A DNA stretch of 64,000 nt, taken from the NCBI RefSeq assembly GCF_037041345.1, contig NZ_CP146287.1, forward strand, positions 1,367,501-1,431,500, written 5' to 3'. Both the position numbers and the translations under genes were made by a program. This DNA is from Abiotrophia defectiva ATCC 49176 (GTDB taxonomy: Bacteria > Bacillota > Bacilli > Lactobacillales > Aerococcaceae). The notes under the pieces are model-generated. The model did not search any database. It saw only the letters and a list, made by a program, of their open reading frames with translations, and was not told the origin of the DNA. Every line of letters starts with the position of its first letter. Within the stretch, counting starts at the first letter, position 1. Below, one piece after another: positions 27,738 to 37,517 of the stretch.

Positions 27738-29456
27738 CTAAAATTGAGTGCTCCGCTTTTCTTGGTGGTACATACGACGTACTTGAGTCGGCGCATCTGG
27801 GTCAACTCGTCTCAGGGTTTTCTCAATAATCGCTAAGGCTTCTTGATACTTAAACTCCCGATGGAAGAGATACTGAGCCTCTTTGATTGCTGCATCCACT
27901 TCAGGATAGTCATAGCGGAATCGATTGCTCTGTTGAATCATGTATTCGGTCAACATAGCACTGTCTACCACTGACTCTGTCATTTCTTCTAAAGCAGCAA
28001 GGTGACGCTCTAACTCATCTTCTAAGCTTTCAATTTCATCCATATCAATACGAACTCGGTTGAGTTGCTTAGCCAAGTGCTCCACTTGATCTGTTACACG
28101 ATAGAACTGATCGTAGAAGGAATCACTGAGACCAGGCAGATGACTTTTCTCGATCCGACGCTTAATATTGCGTAGAGCTAATTCATAGTCATCCAAGTTA
28201 GTCTTGGCATCCTTCTCACGCGTGTTGAGTTGAGCAATTTTGTTGGTAATTGCCAATACTTGCTCATCAATTTCTTCGATACGCTTGCGAATTTTCTTAA
28301 TGCGACCTTCAGCTTGAGTATAAACCACTGCAGACCCTTCAGTCTCAGCCACCAAGTCTTTGAATCGGTTATATTCATGGCGGATTTGATCGCTTAAATC
28401 AGCAATTTGATCCACTTCATTCTCATGGAGAATATAGCTTTGCGCGATGCGGTCTACTTCAATGCCAGCATAACGCCCATTTTCAGCTACTTCATCGATT
28501 TTACGGCGAAGGCTTTGGATATTCTTGTTGACGTAGTCTTTAGCTTCAATTTCAGTTTCCATCAAATCATAGAGCGACTTGATATCACGTTCTGCCTTAT
28601 CCATCAAAGTCTTAGCCTCTGATAAATCGGCATTCTTGATTTCATTCTTGGCGTCGTTCAATTTTTCTTGAATTTCGTCCACTTTTTCTAGAATAGCTAC
28701 ACCATCAAAGTCAAAGCGGCTATCTACCATTTTTTGGTAGCCTTCACGCAAATCATCTAAAGAGTCTTCGTATTCATTCTTAATCTTGTCGTACATTGAC
28801 GGAATACGTTCCAGGATATCTTCAAGGCTAGTCATGTCAGCATCAATGGTCTTGAGCATGTCACGCGCCTCAAGATGGTCCCCATTTTCAGTGTACTCAT
28901 TGTATTTGGTGAAGTTGAGTTCCAAATACTGGAGGTTCTTCTCCAAGGTCTCAATGGCAGGACCATAATCAAAACTGTGGTTCATGACATTCTTACGGGC
29001 TGAATTATAACGCTCATGTAAAGCAGCATTCAACTCATTGTTGTCAACTTCTACCTGCAGAAGATCAGACAAGTCTTGATGGAGGTCTTGCACCTTAACC
29101 ATGGTTTCATCAATCAACTGACGTGCTTGAGCAATAGTCCGGCCAGTCCGCATAAAACTCAGTTGGTCCGCATATTGTTGTGCGCCAACCAAGGCAGATT
29201 CAATCTCTACAAACTGGAAGTTGGTAATGGATTGCCACTGGTTAACCAAGCTCTCATACTTGCGTTTTGTTTGACCCGATAGGCTCATATTCTTAAGGAG
29301 GAAGAGTTGATTGGCAATCGGTATCGCCATCATCTCCTCTTTTCTTGCTTCAAGTTCTCGGATGCTTTGCGTATTTCTAGATCGGTAGAAGTGGTAGGCA
29401 AAGTAACCAAGCACACAAACCAAAATGATTAATAGTAATATACCTGTAAATTGCAA
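27738..29456 (-). CDS. ezrA: Septation ring formation regulator EzrA
   Basis: Membrane-anchored spectrin-like protein that interacts with FtsZ and limits Z-ring formation. It has 572 aa: one N-terminal transmembrane helix (about 3-23, N-out) and then almost entirely charged coiled-coil repeats. Length and topology match the family. The start is a TTG at 29454-29456 behind AAGGAGG, one of three TTG starts among division or secretion genes in this window. It is a monocistronic gene with terminators around it. Confidence 0.95.
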   Translation of the reverse strand: MQFTGILLLIILVCVLGYFAYHFYRSRNTQSIRELEARKEEMMAIPIANQLFLLKNMSLSGQTKRKYESLVNQWQSITNFQFVEIESALVGAQQYADQLSFMRTGRTIAQARQLIDETMVKVQDLHQDLSDLLQVEVDNNELNAALHERYNSARKNVMNHSFDYGPAIETLEKNLQYLELNFTKYNEYTENGDHLEARDMLKTIDADMTSLEDILERIPSMYDKIKNEYEDSLDDLREGYQKMVDSRFDFDGVAILEKVDEIQEKLNDAKNEIKNADLSEAKTLMDKAERDIKSLYDLMETEIEAKDYVNKNIQSLRRKIDEVAENGRYAGIEVDRIAQSYILHENEVDQIADLSDQIRHEYNRFKDLVAETEGSAVVYTQAEGRIKKIRKRIEEIDEQVLAITNKIAQLNTREKDAKTNLDDYELALRNIKRRIEKSHLPGLSDSFYDQFYRVTDQVEHLAKQLNRVRIDMDEIESLEDELERHLAALEEMTESVVDSAMLTEYMIQQSNRFRYDYPEVDAAIKEAQYLFHREFKYQEALAIIEKTLRRVDPDAPTQVRRMYHQEKRSTQF

Positions 29457-29604
29457 TGTGTTCGCTCCTCCTTATGTCCATTTTTAGGCCTTAACGAGAA
29501 AAAAGCCTAAATAATCATTTTCGATTATACCACTAATGGTGGGGATTATAAAGCAAAAAGTTAGATTTGAGCATTAAATGTAACAATTGAAATATCTAAC
29601 AAAT

Positions 29605-29642
29605 CAAAAGACCCTCGGCATGCCATGAGGCGTGCCGAGGGT
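29605..29642 (-). terminator. Terminator after the DUF1002 gene
   Basis: Stem CCCTCGGCA / TGCCGAGGG (29612-29620 with 29633-29641) followed on the minus strand by TCTTTTGATTTG. Confidence 0.85.
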
Positions 29643-29653
29643 TAGCTATTACC

Positions 29654-31414
29654 CTATTGCGGATTTTGGCTATTATTAGCAGGTTGGCTTGCTTCACCTG
29701 ACTCAGTTCCCGGTTGAGTTGGGGCAGGTTGGTTTTGATCTTGACTAGCAGGAGGCGTTGAAGCATCACCTGAATTTTGATTTGAGGCTTGAGATTCTTG
29801 ATTATTAGAGCTATTAGGTTGATTGTCACCACTATAGCCTGGAATCTTGAAGTCTTTTGGCAAGTTAATCGTTAAATCAGCGCTTGGCTTAACGTCGACA
29901 CCGTAAGCATTTTGGAAGCTAAAGAGTCCGTTGGCTACAGGCGTCACATTTGGCTCAATCCCCATGCTGACTTGACCAGTCGCAGTATCATAGAAAAGGT
30001 GATCAGCTGTTGACACATGAGTCACTAAGTCCACTCGAGGCAAGGCTGTAATCTTGCTACCATCTTGAACGAATTCGTAAGCATATACTTCATTAGCATA
30101 ACCCGTTGCTAGGGCAAACTTATCTGTTAGGCTCTTGACATCTGCTTGGTTACCCACTGCTTCAGCCGCATTGAGTTGAGCGGTCCAACGTTGTTTAACA
30201 CTGGTGTAGTCGTTACCCAAGGCTTCCTTACGATCCTTATCCAAAGTGTTGGTGTATTGATAGAGGTAAACACGTAATTGGTTGAGAGCTTGTTTCTCCT
30301 CAGGTTTCATATCTGGTAAGAATTTTTCCAGAATGAAGGTATGAGAGTAAATATCATAAACTGGCTCGCCATTTTGCACACGTTCATAGAATTTCTTGAA
30401 CATTGCAGGCAGAATTGGGTTGTAAACAGCTTGATCAGAGTAGTCTTTGCGTTCGGCATTTAAGATATCTTCCTTACTTGGCGCGCTTGCTTCGTCTAAG
30501 CTGTTGAGGACTTCCTTCCAAGGTGCATTGAGGCTGTTGTCTACCGATTTCTCTAATTGTTGGATGGTATCTTTAGACTTAGCTGCCTCTGTCTTAGCAT
30601 ATTCTTCCGCTAATTTTACTAGCTCTTCCTTAGTTGAGTCAGAAATGTTAACGGTCGTGTTATTGTTAGTGGTGTTGTTATTGATTGTCGTATTGTTGTT
30701 AACAGTGGTGTTATTGATTACTTGGTTAACAATGGTTTGTGCCACTTGGGTATCCACGTTTACCCCTTGGTTGGCTTGTTGGTTGGTGACTTCTTTTTTG
30801 ATTTCAGAGATGATTTGGTTAGCCTTGGTATCGTCTAATTTATCTTCTTTCTTGACAACTTCGACTACCTTGATTTCTTTCTCAGCTACCTTAACAGCTT
30901 TCTCATCTACTTTAACACCTGACTTAGCAAGCAAGGCATAGACCCCTGCCAATGCTCCCTCACCCGTTACAGGGCTAACTGTGGCAATACGAATCAGGAC
31001 ATCCTTGGCACCAGAAGTAATGGCTGCGTTCTGATAAGTCGTAGCGCTGACTAAAGTGATGTTTTGTGGTGTCACAATTTGAACTTGTACCCCATAACCA
31101 GCCGCTTGTTGTTCAATATAAGCACTGGAATAAACAGTAGTACTTGCGTTAGAGCCATCATGTAGATATTGGTTGATGGTATTACCGTCTACCATGAGCG
31201 TATTGGCTGCGCTAAAGTCCTTAGCACCCAAGAGGTTCTTGGTTTGTTCTTGTTGTTGAGGGTTCAACGATGCCCCCAGAGACAATAGTTTTTGTTGTTG
31301 AGCTTGTTCTACCGCAGAAACTAGTTCTGATGTCGGTTGGCTTAAATAGGCCACGTTAGGTGCCACAGCAAGAGCTGCCATTAAGGCAACGAGCCATTTA
31401 GTTGATTTCTTCAT
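29654..31414 (-). CDS. Secreted DUF1002 protein with Asn/Thr repeat and Gln/Pro-rich tail
   Basis: Exported protein of 586 aa. It has a clear signal peptide (KKSTKW, hydrophobic core, cleavage near residue 28-36) and a DUF1002/YpuA-like N-terminal domain (about 40-170). A Lys/Val segment follows, then a striking low-complexity stretch of NNTT and NNNTT units at about 232-257, and a second DUF1002-like domain (about 330-520). It ends in a disordered Gln/Asn/Pro/Ser tail of roughly 65 residues, with no LPXTG anchor. YpuA-like proteins are found in Bacilli and clostridia without a known function. The ATG at 31412-31414 has GAGGAA upstream. It is monocistronic and divergent from the secreted pair at 31762. 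Confidence 0.8.
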   Translation of the reverse strand: MKKSTKWLVALMAALAVAPNVAYLSQPTSELVSAVEQAQQQKLLSLGASLNPQQQEQTKNLLGAKDFSAANTLMVDGNTINQYLHDGSNASTTVYSSAYIEQQAAGYGVQVQIVTPQNITLVSATTYQNAAITSGAKDVLIRIATVSPVTGEGALAGVYALLAKSGVKVDEKAVKVAEKEIKVVEVVKKEDKLDDTKANQIISEIKKEVTNQQANQGVNVDTQVAQTIVNQVINNTTVNNNTTINNNTTNNNTTVNISDSTKEELVKLAEEYAKTEAAKSKDTIQQLEKSVDNSLNAPWKEVLNSLDEASAPSKEDILNAERKDYSDQAVYNPILPAMFKKFYERVQNGEPVYDIYSHTFILEKFLPDMKPEEKQALNQLRVYLYQYTNTLDKDRKEALGNDYTSVKQRWTAQLNAAEAVGNQADVKSLTDKFALATGYANEVYAYEFVQDGSKITALPRVDLVTHVSTADHLFYDTATGQVSMGIEPNVTPVANGLFSFQNAYGVDVKPSADLTINLPKDFKIPGYSGDNQPNSSNNQESQASNQNSGDASTPPASQDQNQPAPTQPGTESGEASQPANNSQNPQ

Positions 31415-31656
31415 AGTTTCCTCACTCCTAAATCTAGAGAATTTGGTCTAAGTATATTGTAACACACTGCTTGTCATAGTACGTAGAATTACCATATTTG
31501 TCTTTCAAATTTCAAGGTTTCTTAACATTTAGCCTTAAACATTCACAAATCATTCGGTCCTAGAAGAAACAAAAAATGCTTAAAACCGTCCTCTGTCTCC
31601 GCCCTTAACTATCATCAAATCCCTATCTTAAGTATTTTTTCTGAAACTAGCCTTTC

Positions 31657-31720
31657 TTGAATGCCCCTAGTATAAGTGCTATACTATCAGTATAAGTGGC
31701 ATCTCTACAGAATGCCCCTA
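31657..31720 (+). promoter_or_regulatory. Promoter of the secreted pair with paired direct repeats
   Basis: -35 TTGAAT (31657-31662), a 17-nt spacer and -10 TATACT (31680-31685). AGTATAAGTG occurs twice with a 20-bp period (31669-31678, 31689-31698), once within the promoter spacer and once over the start site. AATGCCCCTA also occurs twice, 51 bp apart (31660 and 31711). The layout suggests binding by a dimeric regulator. The rest of 31415-31656 shows no gene. Confidence 0.6.
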
Positions 31721-31761
31721 AGTTAAGAGGCTCTCCCTCTGACAATGAAAGGATGATTTTC

Positions 31762-32349
31762 ATGAATAAAAAACTCAGTCGGCTTGTAGCCTTAGGACTG
31801 CTAGTCACTACCCTCTGGCAGCCTGTCGCCATTCTCGCTGAGTCTAACGCTAGCACATCTAGTCAAACTTCAAGCACAGCAACGGCTAGCACACAAGTTG
31901 TCGGCAACGATACGGTTGGCTACTTAACCCTTCCCGAGGGCTACGAAGCGAACGAAACTGGTGACCAAAACACTGGCGGTCTGTCATTCGTCAATAAATC
32001 CACCAACACATCGATTAGCTTAATGAGACTGAATGCGACAGATTATATTCAAAGTAAGCCTCAGTCCTTGGCTAAGCTGACTCTTCCAGCTTGGATTATC
32101 ATGAAAGAAGTTGTTTATCGCTTACCTGATAAAGAACTTACCTTTCAATCTGGACCTGCAGGCTTCGACAACCTACCTGATGGCTACTACCTAGTTAGCT
32201 ATAAGGATTCCAGTGCTATTGGCAGTGTCTATTTCACCGATAAAAATGATAGCAATTATGTCTACCTAATTGGTATGGACGGCCCTAATGCAGATAGTCT
32301 TTCTTCATTTGGTGACATTGCTAAAACCTGGTCAAGTAAGAAACCTTAA
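31762..32349 (+). CDS. Secreted protein of unknown function, first of a tandem pair
   Basis: A 195-aa protein with a signal peptide (KKLSRL, hydrophobic stretch, likely cleavage after AILAES). A Ser/Thr linker and a globular domain follow. The start is the ATG at 31762 with AAAGGATG upstream; the reading frame open to 31696 runs through the promoter and is not used. The domain begins VVGNDTVGYLTLP and ends with KTWSSKKP. The downstream neighbour shares the same frame elements (VGSDSLGYVMIP near the start, LKTWTPK at the end), so the two are paralogues. I do not recognise the family. Confidence 0.8.
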   Translation: MNKKLSRLVALGLLVTTLWQPVAILAESNASTSSQTSSTATASTQVVGNDTVGYLTLPEGYEANETGDQNTGGLSFVNKSTNTSISLMRLNATDYIQSKPQSLAKLTLPAWIIMKEVVYRLPDKELTFQSGPAGFDNLPDGYYLVSYKDSSAIGSVYFTDKNDSNYVYLIGMDGPNADSLSSFGDIAKTWSSKKP

Positions 32350-32366
32350 GAAGGAGGAGCCATACA

Positions 32367-32939
32367 ATGAAACGATTTTTAACCTTTTTATGCCTTTTGG
32401 CTAGCCTAGTCGTGCTTGCACCCCAGACCATTTTGGCCGAAGAATCCTCAAGTAGCCAAACTACTACTAAACTTGATTTAAGTCAGAAAGTCGGCAGCGA
32501 CTCACTAGGCTATGTCATGATTCCTTCAGACTTTGTCAAATTTACTGAACTTGGAGAACACTCACCCACCCAGCTCCAGTGGTCTTCTAAAGATGCCTTT
32601 ACAGTAGTCACATTAAATAAGTTGCCAGCTTATCAAGGCATCGAAAATCATCCAGTCTTCAGTAAACTACCTAAACCATATCCTTATGCGACCGATCACA
32701 TGGCTACCTTTGCCACCATCCCATCCCATGAAAAGCTCACCTTAAGCGCTGCTAAGAATTACCCATCTAGCTATAAGGACGCTGTCGGAGTTGAAGTACA
32801 ATTTCAAGAGAAATCCTTACGTCTCGTTTACTTCACCACAGAGTCCGATCCTGATTCAGTCTACTACTTAGCTGTCGAAGGGGCACCTCAAGACATGGAT
32901 GCCTTAGAGGAAATTCTTAAAACCTGGACACCAAAATAA
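32367..32939 (+). CDS. Secreted protein of unknown function, second of a tandem pair
   Basis: A 190-aa protein with a signal peptide (MKRFLTFLCLLASLVVL, likely cleavage after ILAEE). A short Ser/Thr linker precedes a domain related to that of the preceding gene: a VGxDxxGY motif near residue 46, then a predicted beta-rich body with YFTxxxDxxxVYxLxxxG near residue 152. AAGGAGG sits 7-8 nt before its ATG and the gap to the first gene is only 17 nt, so they are cotranscribed. A terminator follows. Function unknown; no cell-wall anchor or catalytic motif is visible. Confidence 0.8.
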   Translation: MKRFLTFLCLLASLVVLAPQTILAEESSSSQTTTKLDLSQKVGSDSLGYVMIPSDFVKFTELGEHSPTQLQWSSKDAFTVVTLNKLPAYQGIENHPVFSKLPKPYPYATDHMATFATIPSHEKLTLSAAKNYPSSYKDAVGVEVQFQEKSLRLVYFTTESDPDSVYYLAVEGAPQDMDALEEILKTWTPK

Positions 32940-32950
32940 TTTACTCAAAA

Positions 32951-32986
32951 ATCCTCATTGGCTAGCGCGACACAGCCAATGAGGAT
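32951..32986 (+). terminator. Terminator of the secreted pair
   Basis: A 13-bp stem ATCCTCATTGGCT / AGCCAATGAGGAT followed by TTATTTAT. Confidence 0.85.
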
Positions 32987-32994
32987 TTATTTAT

Positions 32995-33041
32995 AAAACA
33001 CCTCGTGACTCAGGCTAGTGCCCAAGTCACGAGGTGTTTTT
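32995..33041. terminator. Terminator of the suf operon, bidirectional
   Basis: A 15-bp stem AAACACCTCGTGACT / AGTCACGAGGTGTTT with T runs on both strands. It separates the convergent secreted pair and suf operon. Confidence 0.9.
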
Positions 33042-33063
33042 AACTTATATTGATAGCCCCGGT

Positions 33064-34458
33064 CTAGCCGACAGACCCTTCCATTTCATAACTAATGAGG
33101 CGGTTGAGCTCAACCGCATATTCCATCGGTAATTCCTTGGTAAAAGGCTCGACAAAGCCCATAATAATCATTTCCGTCGCTTCGGATTCAGACAGCCCTC
33201 GACTCATCAAGTAGAAAAGTTGTTCCTCTGAAATCTTGGAGACTTTGGCTTCGTGCTCCAAGGAGACTTGCCCATTATGAATCTCATTGAACGGAATGGT
33301 ATCCGATTTTGAAGCCTGATCCATAATAATGGTGTCACATTCAATATGCGAGATGGAACGCTTGGAATTCTTAGCAAAGGTCACTTGCCCGCGGTAGTTA
33401 ACCTCTCCCCCATCCTTGGCGATGGATTTAGACACAATGGAACTAGAGGTGTTGGGGGCATTATGAATCATCTTAGCACCCGTGTCTTGCTTTTGGTTCT
33501 TACCGGCAAAGGCAATAGAAAGCATGGTGCCCCGCGCCCCTTCTCCTTGAAGATAGACACTTGGATACTTCATGGTGGTATGAGCACCTAAGTTGCCATC
33601 GATCCATTCCATGGTCGCCCCCGCATGGGCATGGGCCCGCTTAGTCACTAAGTTATAGACGTTGTTAGACCAGTTTTGAATGGTAGTGTAACGACAATAG
33701 GCGTCTTTTTTGACAATAATTTCCACAATGGCGGCATGGAGCGACGCGGTCGAGTAAGTTGGTGCCGTACAGCCTTCCACATAGTGGATGCTAGCGCCCT
33801 CGTCCACAATAATCAGGGTCCGCTCAAACTGCCCTGTCCCCTCATTATTAATTCGGAAATAGGTTTGCAGTGGAATGTCACATTTGACACCTTTTGGAAC
33901 ATAGATAAAGGTCCCCCCACTCCAAGCGGCACTATTGAGCGCGGCCTCAAAGTTATCGGTTGGTGGCACCACTGTCCCAAAATGTTCCTTGAAGAGCTCA
34001 GGATATTCTCGTAAGCCAGAGTCCGTATCAGTAAAGACAATGCCTAATTTTTCAAACTCGGCCTTCATATTGTGGTAAACTGCTTCCGATTCATATTGAA
34101 CCGCAGCACCCGCTAGATACTCGCGTTCAGCCTGAGGAATCCCAATTCGCTCAAAGGTCTCCTTAATCTCATCAGGTACATCATCCCAGGAACGGGCCGG
34201 ACGATCCATGGCCTTCTGGTAATAAATAATATCATCAAAATCTAGTGCTGACAGGTCAGGCCCCCAGTCAGGCAACTTACTATCAAGGAAGACCTTAAGT
34301 GAACGCAGACGGTAGTCTAACATCCATTCAGGCTCCCCTTTTTCCTTGGAAATAGTCCGAATAACCTCTTCACTCAGACCCTTACCCGTAGAAAAGATAA
34401 TTTCGGCATCATCGTGGAAACCATAGGCATAGTCGTTAACAACAGGTACGTCACTCAT
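33064..34458 (-). CDS. sufB: Fe-S cluster scaffold subunit SufB
   Basis: Beta-helical scaffold subunit of the SufBCD complex on which Fe-S clusters are built. It has 464 aa from the ATG at 34456-34458. The SufB-specific long N-terminal region and the C-terminal [18 protein letters not shown] motif are present. The start shows only a weak ribosome site and lies 5 bp after the sufU stop, so coupling is likely. It is the last gene of sufCDSUB. Confidence 0.96.
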   Translation of the reverse strand: MSDVPVVNDYAYGFHDDAEIIFSTGKGLSEEVIRTISKEKGEPEWMLDYRLRSLKVFLDSKLPDWGPDLSALDFDDIIYYQKAMDRPARSWDDVPDEIKETFERIGIPQAEREYLAGAAVQYESEAVYHNMKAEFEKLGIVFTDTDSGLREYPELFKEHFGTVVPPTDNFEAALNSAAWSGGTFIYVPKGVKCDIPLQTYFRINNEGTGQFERTLIIVDEGASIHYVEGCTAPTYSTASLHAAIVEIIVKKDAYCRYTTIQNWSNNVYNLVTKRAHAHAGATMEWIDGNLGAHTTMKYPSVYLQGEGARGTMLSIAFAGKNQKQDTGAKMIHNAPNTSSSIVSKSIAKDGGEVNYRGQVTFAKNSKRSISHIECDTIIMDQASKSDTIPFNEIHNGQVSLEHEAKVSKISEEQLFYLMSRGLSESEATEMIIMGFVEPFTKELPMEYAVELNRLISYEMEGSVG

Positions 34459-34463
34459 TATCT

Positions 34464-34955
34464 TCACTCACTTTCTTGTGCTTGGTTATGACGGCTTAAG
34501 CCCTCATCCAAGCTTGTATCTTGATCTAATCCCAGTCCTAGGGCTTTCCAGGCCAGGATGGCACACTTATAACGGGCCGGAAAGGCCTTAACGCCTTCTA
34601 AGAGGGCCGCATCACCTAGCTCTTGCTCCCAAGACTCGTCCACTTGTCCTGGTCCACCAACCAAGGCCTGAAAAGTCGCAATCATGGCTAGAGCTTGATC
34701 CTTTGGCTTGCCCAACAAAGCCTCGCACATCATACTGGCAGAAGCCATACTAATGGTACAGCCTTGGCCACTAAAGGCCAAATCAAGGATGCGGTCATCT
34801 TCAATTTTCAGGTACAAGACAATCGCATCACCACAAGTAGGATTGAATAGCTCCACTTCCTGATCGGCATGGTCCAACTTACCAAAATGACGGGGATGTT
34901 GCCCATGATCCAAAATGACTTGGCGATAGAGTTGATTTAATTGATTTAAACTCAT
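34464..34955 (-). CDS. sufU: Sulfur-transfer protein SufU
   Basis: Zinc protein that accepts persulfide sulfur from SufS. It has 163 aa with the metal and transfer ligands Cys41 and Asp43 (TCGDA), Cys66 (GQGCTIS) and Cys131 (YKCAIL). The extra region between the second and third cysteines distinguishes SufU from IscU. The ATG at 34953-34955 lies 2 bp after the sufS stop. Confidence 0.96.
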   Translation of the reverse strand: MSLNQLNQLYRQVILDHGQHPRHFGKLDHADQEVELFNPTCGDAIVLYLKIEDDRILDLAFSGQGCTISMASASMMCEALLGKPKDQALAMIATFQALVGGPGQVDESWEQELGDAALLEGVKAFPARYKCAILAWKALGLGLDQDTSLDEGLSRHNQAQESE

Positions 34956-34957
34956 GG

Positions 34958-36175
34958 TCAGAAAAACTCCTTCACTGCTTTGGTAACCTCAATAAAACGT
35001 GCGACCTCTTGCGTATTATTATAGAGCGCCATACTGGCCCGCAGAGTCGCCGTCTGACCTAAGCGGCGCATCAAAGGCTGGGCACAATGGTGGCCTGCTC
35101 GCAGGGCAATCCCTTCTAAATCATAGGCCGTCGCCGCATCATGGGGATGGACACCCACAATATTGAAGGTCACAATACCATGACCATGACCATAAACTTC
35201 CAGATCCGGAATAGCCTGTAAGCCTCTTACTAGTTCTAGCGTCAGATGACTCTCATGGGTCTCAATATCCCGCCATCCGATAGTAGACAGCCATTCAATG
35301 GCAGCTGCCAAGCCAATGGCTTGAGCAATAGGCGGCGTCCCCCCTTCGAATTTCTGTGGGGCGACCGCGTAGTCTGTTTGGTAATCTCCTACTTGATGGA
35401 CCATTTCACCGCCATAGAAAAATGGCTGGCAAGTGTCATGATGTTCTTGCTTGAGGTAGCAAATGCCAATTCCAGTCGGGCCGTAGAGCTTATGGCCACT
35501 CCAACAGTAGGCATCGACTCCTAGGCTTTCTACATCTACTGGAAAATGGGCAACCGCCTGGGCACCATCAACGATGACCTTAATGCCTCGTGGTTTAGCC
35601 CAGGCTGTTAAAGCAGCTATATCCTGAGAAATACCCAAGACATTGGAAACATGGTGGATGGTAATGACCTTGAGCTTGGACCAGTCACTCGCTTCTAGGG
35701 CCACTAAATCCAAGTAATGATCCTCCGTCAGAGGTAGATAAGAGAGGGTAGCACCCCGCTCTTGGGCTAGCGCTTGCCAAGGCACTAGATTGGAATGATG
35801 TTCCAAATAAGTCAGCCCAATTTGGTCTCCTGGCTGTAAACTTGGTCCTATCCAACGGTCTGCCAGAAAATTCAAACCCGCAGTAGTCCCACTGGTAAAA
35901 ATAATATCTTGCGGCTTGGCACCCATGAAGTCAGCTACTCTCTGGCGGGCTGCTTCATAGTCTTGAGTGGCTCGGTTGGCCAGGCTATGGACCCCACGAT
36001 GGATATTGGCATTGTCTTGGAGATAGTAATCAGCCAAGCGATCCAAGACAAGCTGTGGCTTCTGACTAGTCGCCGCATTATCAAAATAAATCAAGTCTTG
36101 GCCATGGACCTTTTGCTTGAGTATGGGAAAGTCCTTAGCCCATGGTGATGGGCTAGTAATCTTTTCTGGCATCAT
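34958..36175 (-). CDS. sufS: Cysteine desulfurase SufS
   Basis: Group II cysteine desulfurase feeding sulfur to SufU for Fe-S assembly. It has 405 aa, or 404 if the second of two adjacent ATGs is used; AGGAG fits either. The PLP lysine lies in CWSGHKLYGPTG and the catalytic cysteine in RAGHHCAQP. It is third in the suf operon and the third desulfurase in this window. Confidence 0.96.
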   Translation of the reverse strand: MMPEKITSPSPWAKDFPILKQKVHGQDLIYFDNAATSQKPQLVLDRLADYYLQDNANIHRGVHSLANRATQDYEAARQRVADFMGAKPQDIIFTSGTTAGLNFLADRWIGPSLQPGDQIGLTYLEHHSNLVPWQALAQERGATLSYLPLTEDHYLDLVALEASDWSKLKVITIHHVSNVLGISQDIAALTAWAKPRGIKVIVDGAQAVAHFPVDVESLGVDAYCWSGHKLYGPTGIGICYLKQEHHDTCQPFFYGGEMVHQVGDYQTDYAVAPQKFEGGTPPIAQAIGLAAAIEWLSTIGWRDIETHESHLTLELVRGLQAIPDLEVYGHGHGIVTFNIVGVHPHDAATAYDLEGIALRAGHHCAQPLMRRLGQTATLRASMALYNNTQEVARFIEVTKAVKEFF

Positions 36176-36201
36176 ACTGTCTCCTTTCGCGTTTAATAGT
36201 C

Positions 36202-37509
36202 TTAATCTTCCTGGCTACCTTCTAAACCACTTAATTTACGGTCTATAATTTCTACTAACTGTCGTCTGATTTCTGCCGAAGGCATTTGCACAATAACTGG
36301 GCCTAAGAAACCACGTACTACTAAGTACTCAGCAGCTTCACGGCTTAAGCCTCGGCTCATCAGATAATAAAGTTGTTCTTCATCTACTTGACCTACAGAA
36401 GCTGCGTGCCCTGCGGTCACTTCAAATTCTTCGATTAAAAGGATAGGGTTGGCATCGCCTCGAGCCTTCTCAGATAACATGAGTACTCGGCTTTCCTGCT
36501 GAGCATCGGCGCCCTTGGCGTATTTTTCAATCAGCCCAATCCCGTTGAAGGTCAAGGTTGCCCGGTCCAAGATAACCCCATGTTGCAGAATATCCCCGAC
36601 AGAATGATTACCGCGGTTGACCACCTTAGAATCAATACCTTGGATTTGCTTGCCAGTTGAAATACCAACAATCTGCACTTGAGATTCAGAACCATCACCA
36701 TTGAGGTAGGTATCTAAGTCTAAGATGACATTACCGTCATTAAGTTCACCGATGGCCCAATCAATTTTGGCATCGCGTGCTGTTTGGGCGTAACGCTTAA
36801 TGTAGGCATGGCTTTTTGCCCCTAGGGTATCGACTGCTGAATACTTAATCTGTGCGCCAGCCTTAACTACTACTTCAACAAAATAGGTGGCAGAGTTTGG
36901 TTTATCACCATAAGTTTCTATACGCTCAACATAATCTAAACTTCCCCCCTGTTCAAGCACAATCAGGACATGCTTGTTGAAGGCTTGATCATAGCGACTG
37001 TCTTGAACCAAGAGAGCTTCAAGCGGCAAAGTCACAGCTACATTTCTTGGCACATAGATGAAGAGTCCCCCATTCATGAAGGCAGTATGATAGGCTTCTA
37101 TTTGGTCTTCATGGGCGCCAATCACCGAAAATAGATGTTCCTTAACTAGGTCAGGATAATCTGCAAGAGCCTGGAACAAATCCGTCACGATTACCCCTTG
37201 ATCAACTAGGTCTTGATCCAAACTTTCCACTAGAGTATGATTACCCACATGCACAATCTGCCCACTCAGGTGATCTTGCTCAGCCAAAGCTGCATCTAGA
37301 CCATAGAGCAGCGGTTCCTCTATGGTTTGTGGCGCTACTACTTCTTGGGATAGGAGGGGCCAACGATGATACTTAACCCGCTCAATCACTGGTAACTGCA
37401 AATCCTGCCAGACTGAATGGGCTTGATTTTGAATAGCGTGGAACCAGTCAGGCAGGGTGGCAAAGGTAGCCAAAGCCTGCATCTGGTCTAAATAATGTTT
37501 GCTAGTCAT
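36202..37509 (-). CDS. sufD: Fe-S cluster assembly protein SufD
   Basis: SufB homologue that forms the SufBCD scaffold. It has 435 aa: a variable helical N-terminus, the beta-helix core and the C-terminal [21 protein letters not shown]-type region, which has the SufBD signature of the family. The ATG at 37507-37509 is 8 bp after the sufC stop. Confidence 0.95.
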   Translation of the reverse strand: MTSKHYLDQMQALATFATLPDWFHAIQNQAHSVWQDLQLPVIERVKYHRWPLLSQEVVAPQTIEEPLLYGLDAALAEQDHLSGQIVHVGNHTLVESLDQDLVDQGVIVTDLFQALADYPDLVKEHLFSVIGAHEDQIEAYHTAFMNGGLFIYVPRNVAVTLPLEALLVQDSRYDQAFNKHVLIVLEQGGSLDYVERIETYGDKPNSATYFVEVVVKAGAQIKYSAVDTLGAKSHAYIKRYAQTARDAKIDWAIGELNDGNVILDLDTYLNGDGSESQVQIVGISTGKQIQGIDSKVVNRGNHSVGDILQHGVILDRATLTFNGIGLIEKYAKGADAQQESRVLMLSEKARGDANPILLIEEFEVTAGHAASVGQVDEEQLYYLMSRGLSREAAEYLVVRGFLGPVIVQMPSAEIRRQLVEIIDRKLSGLEGSQED

Positions 37510-37517
37510 GCTATCAC

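Noticed and set aside
30447-30941. Long frame antisense to the DUF1002 gene
   Set aside because: It arises from the low-complexity Asn/Thr and Lys/Val coding of the real gene; no ribosome site.
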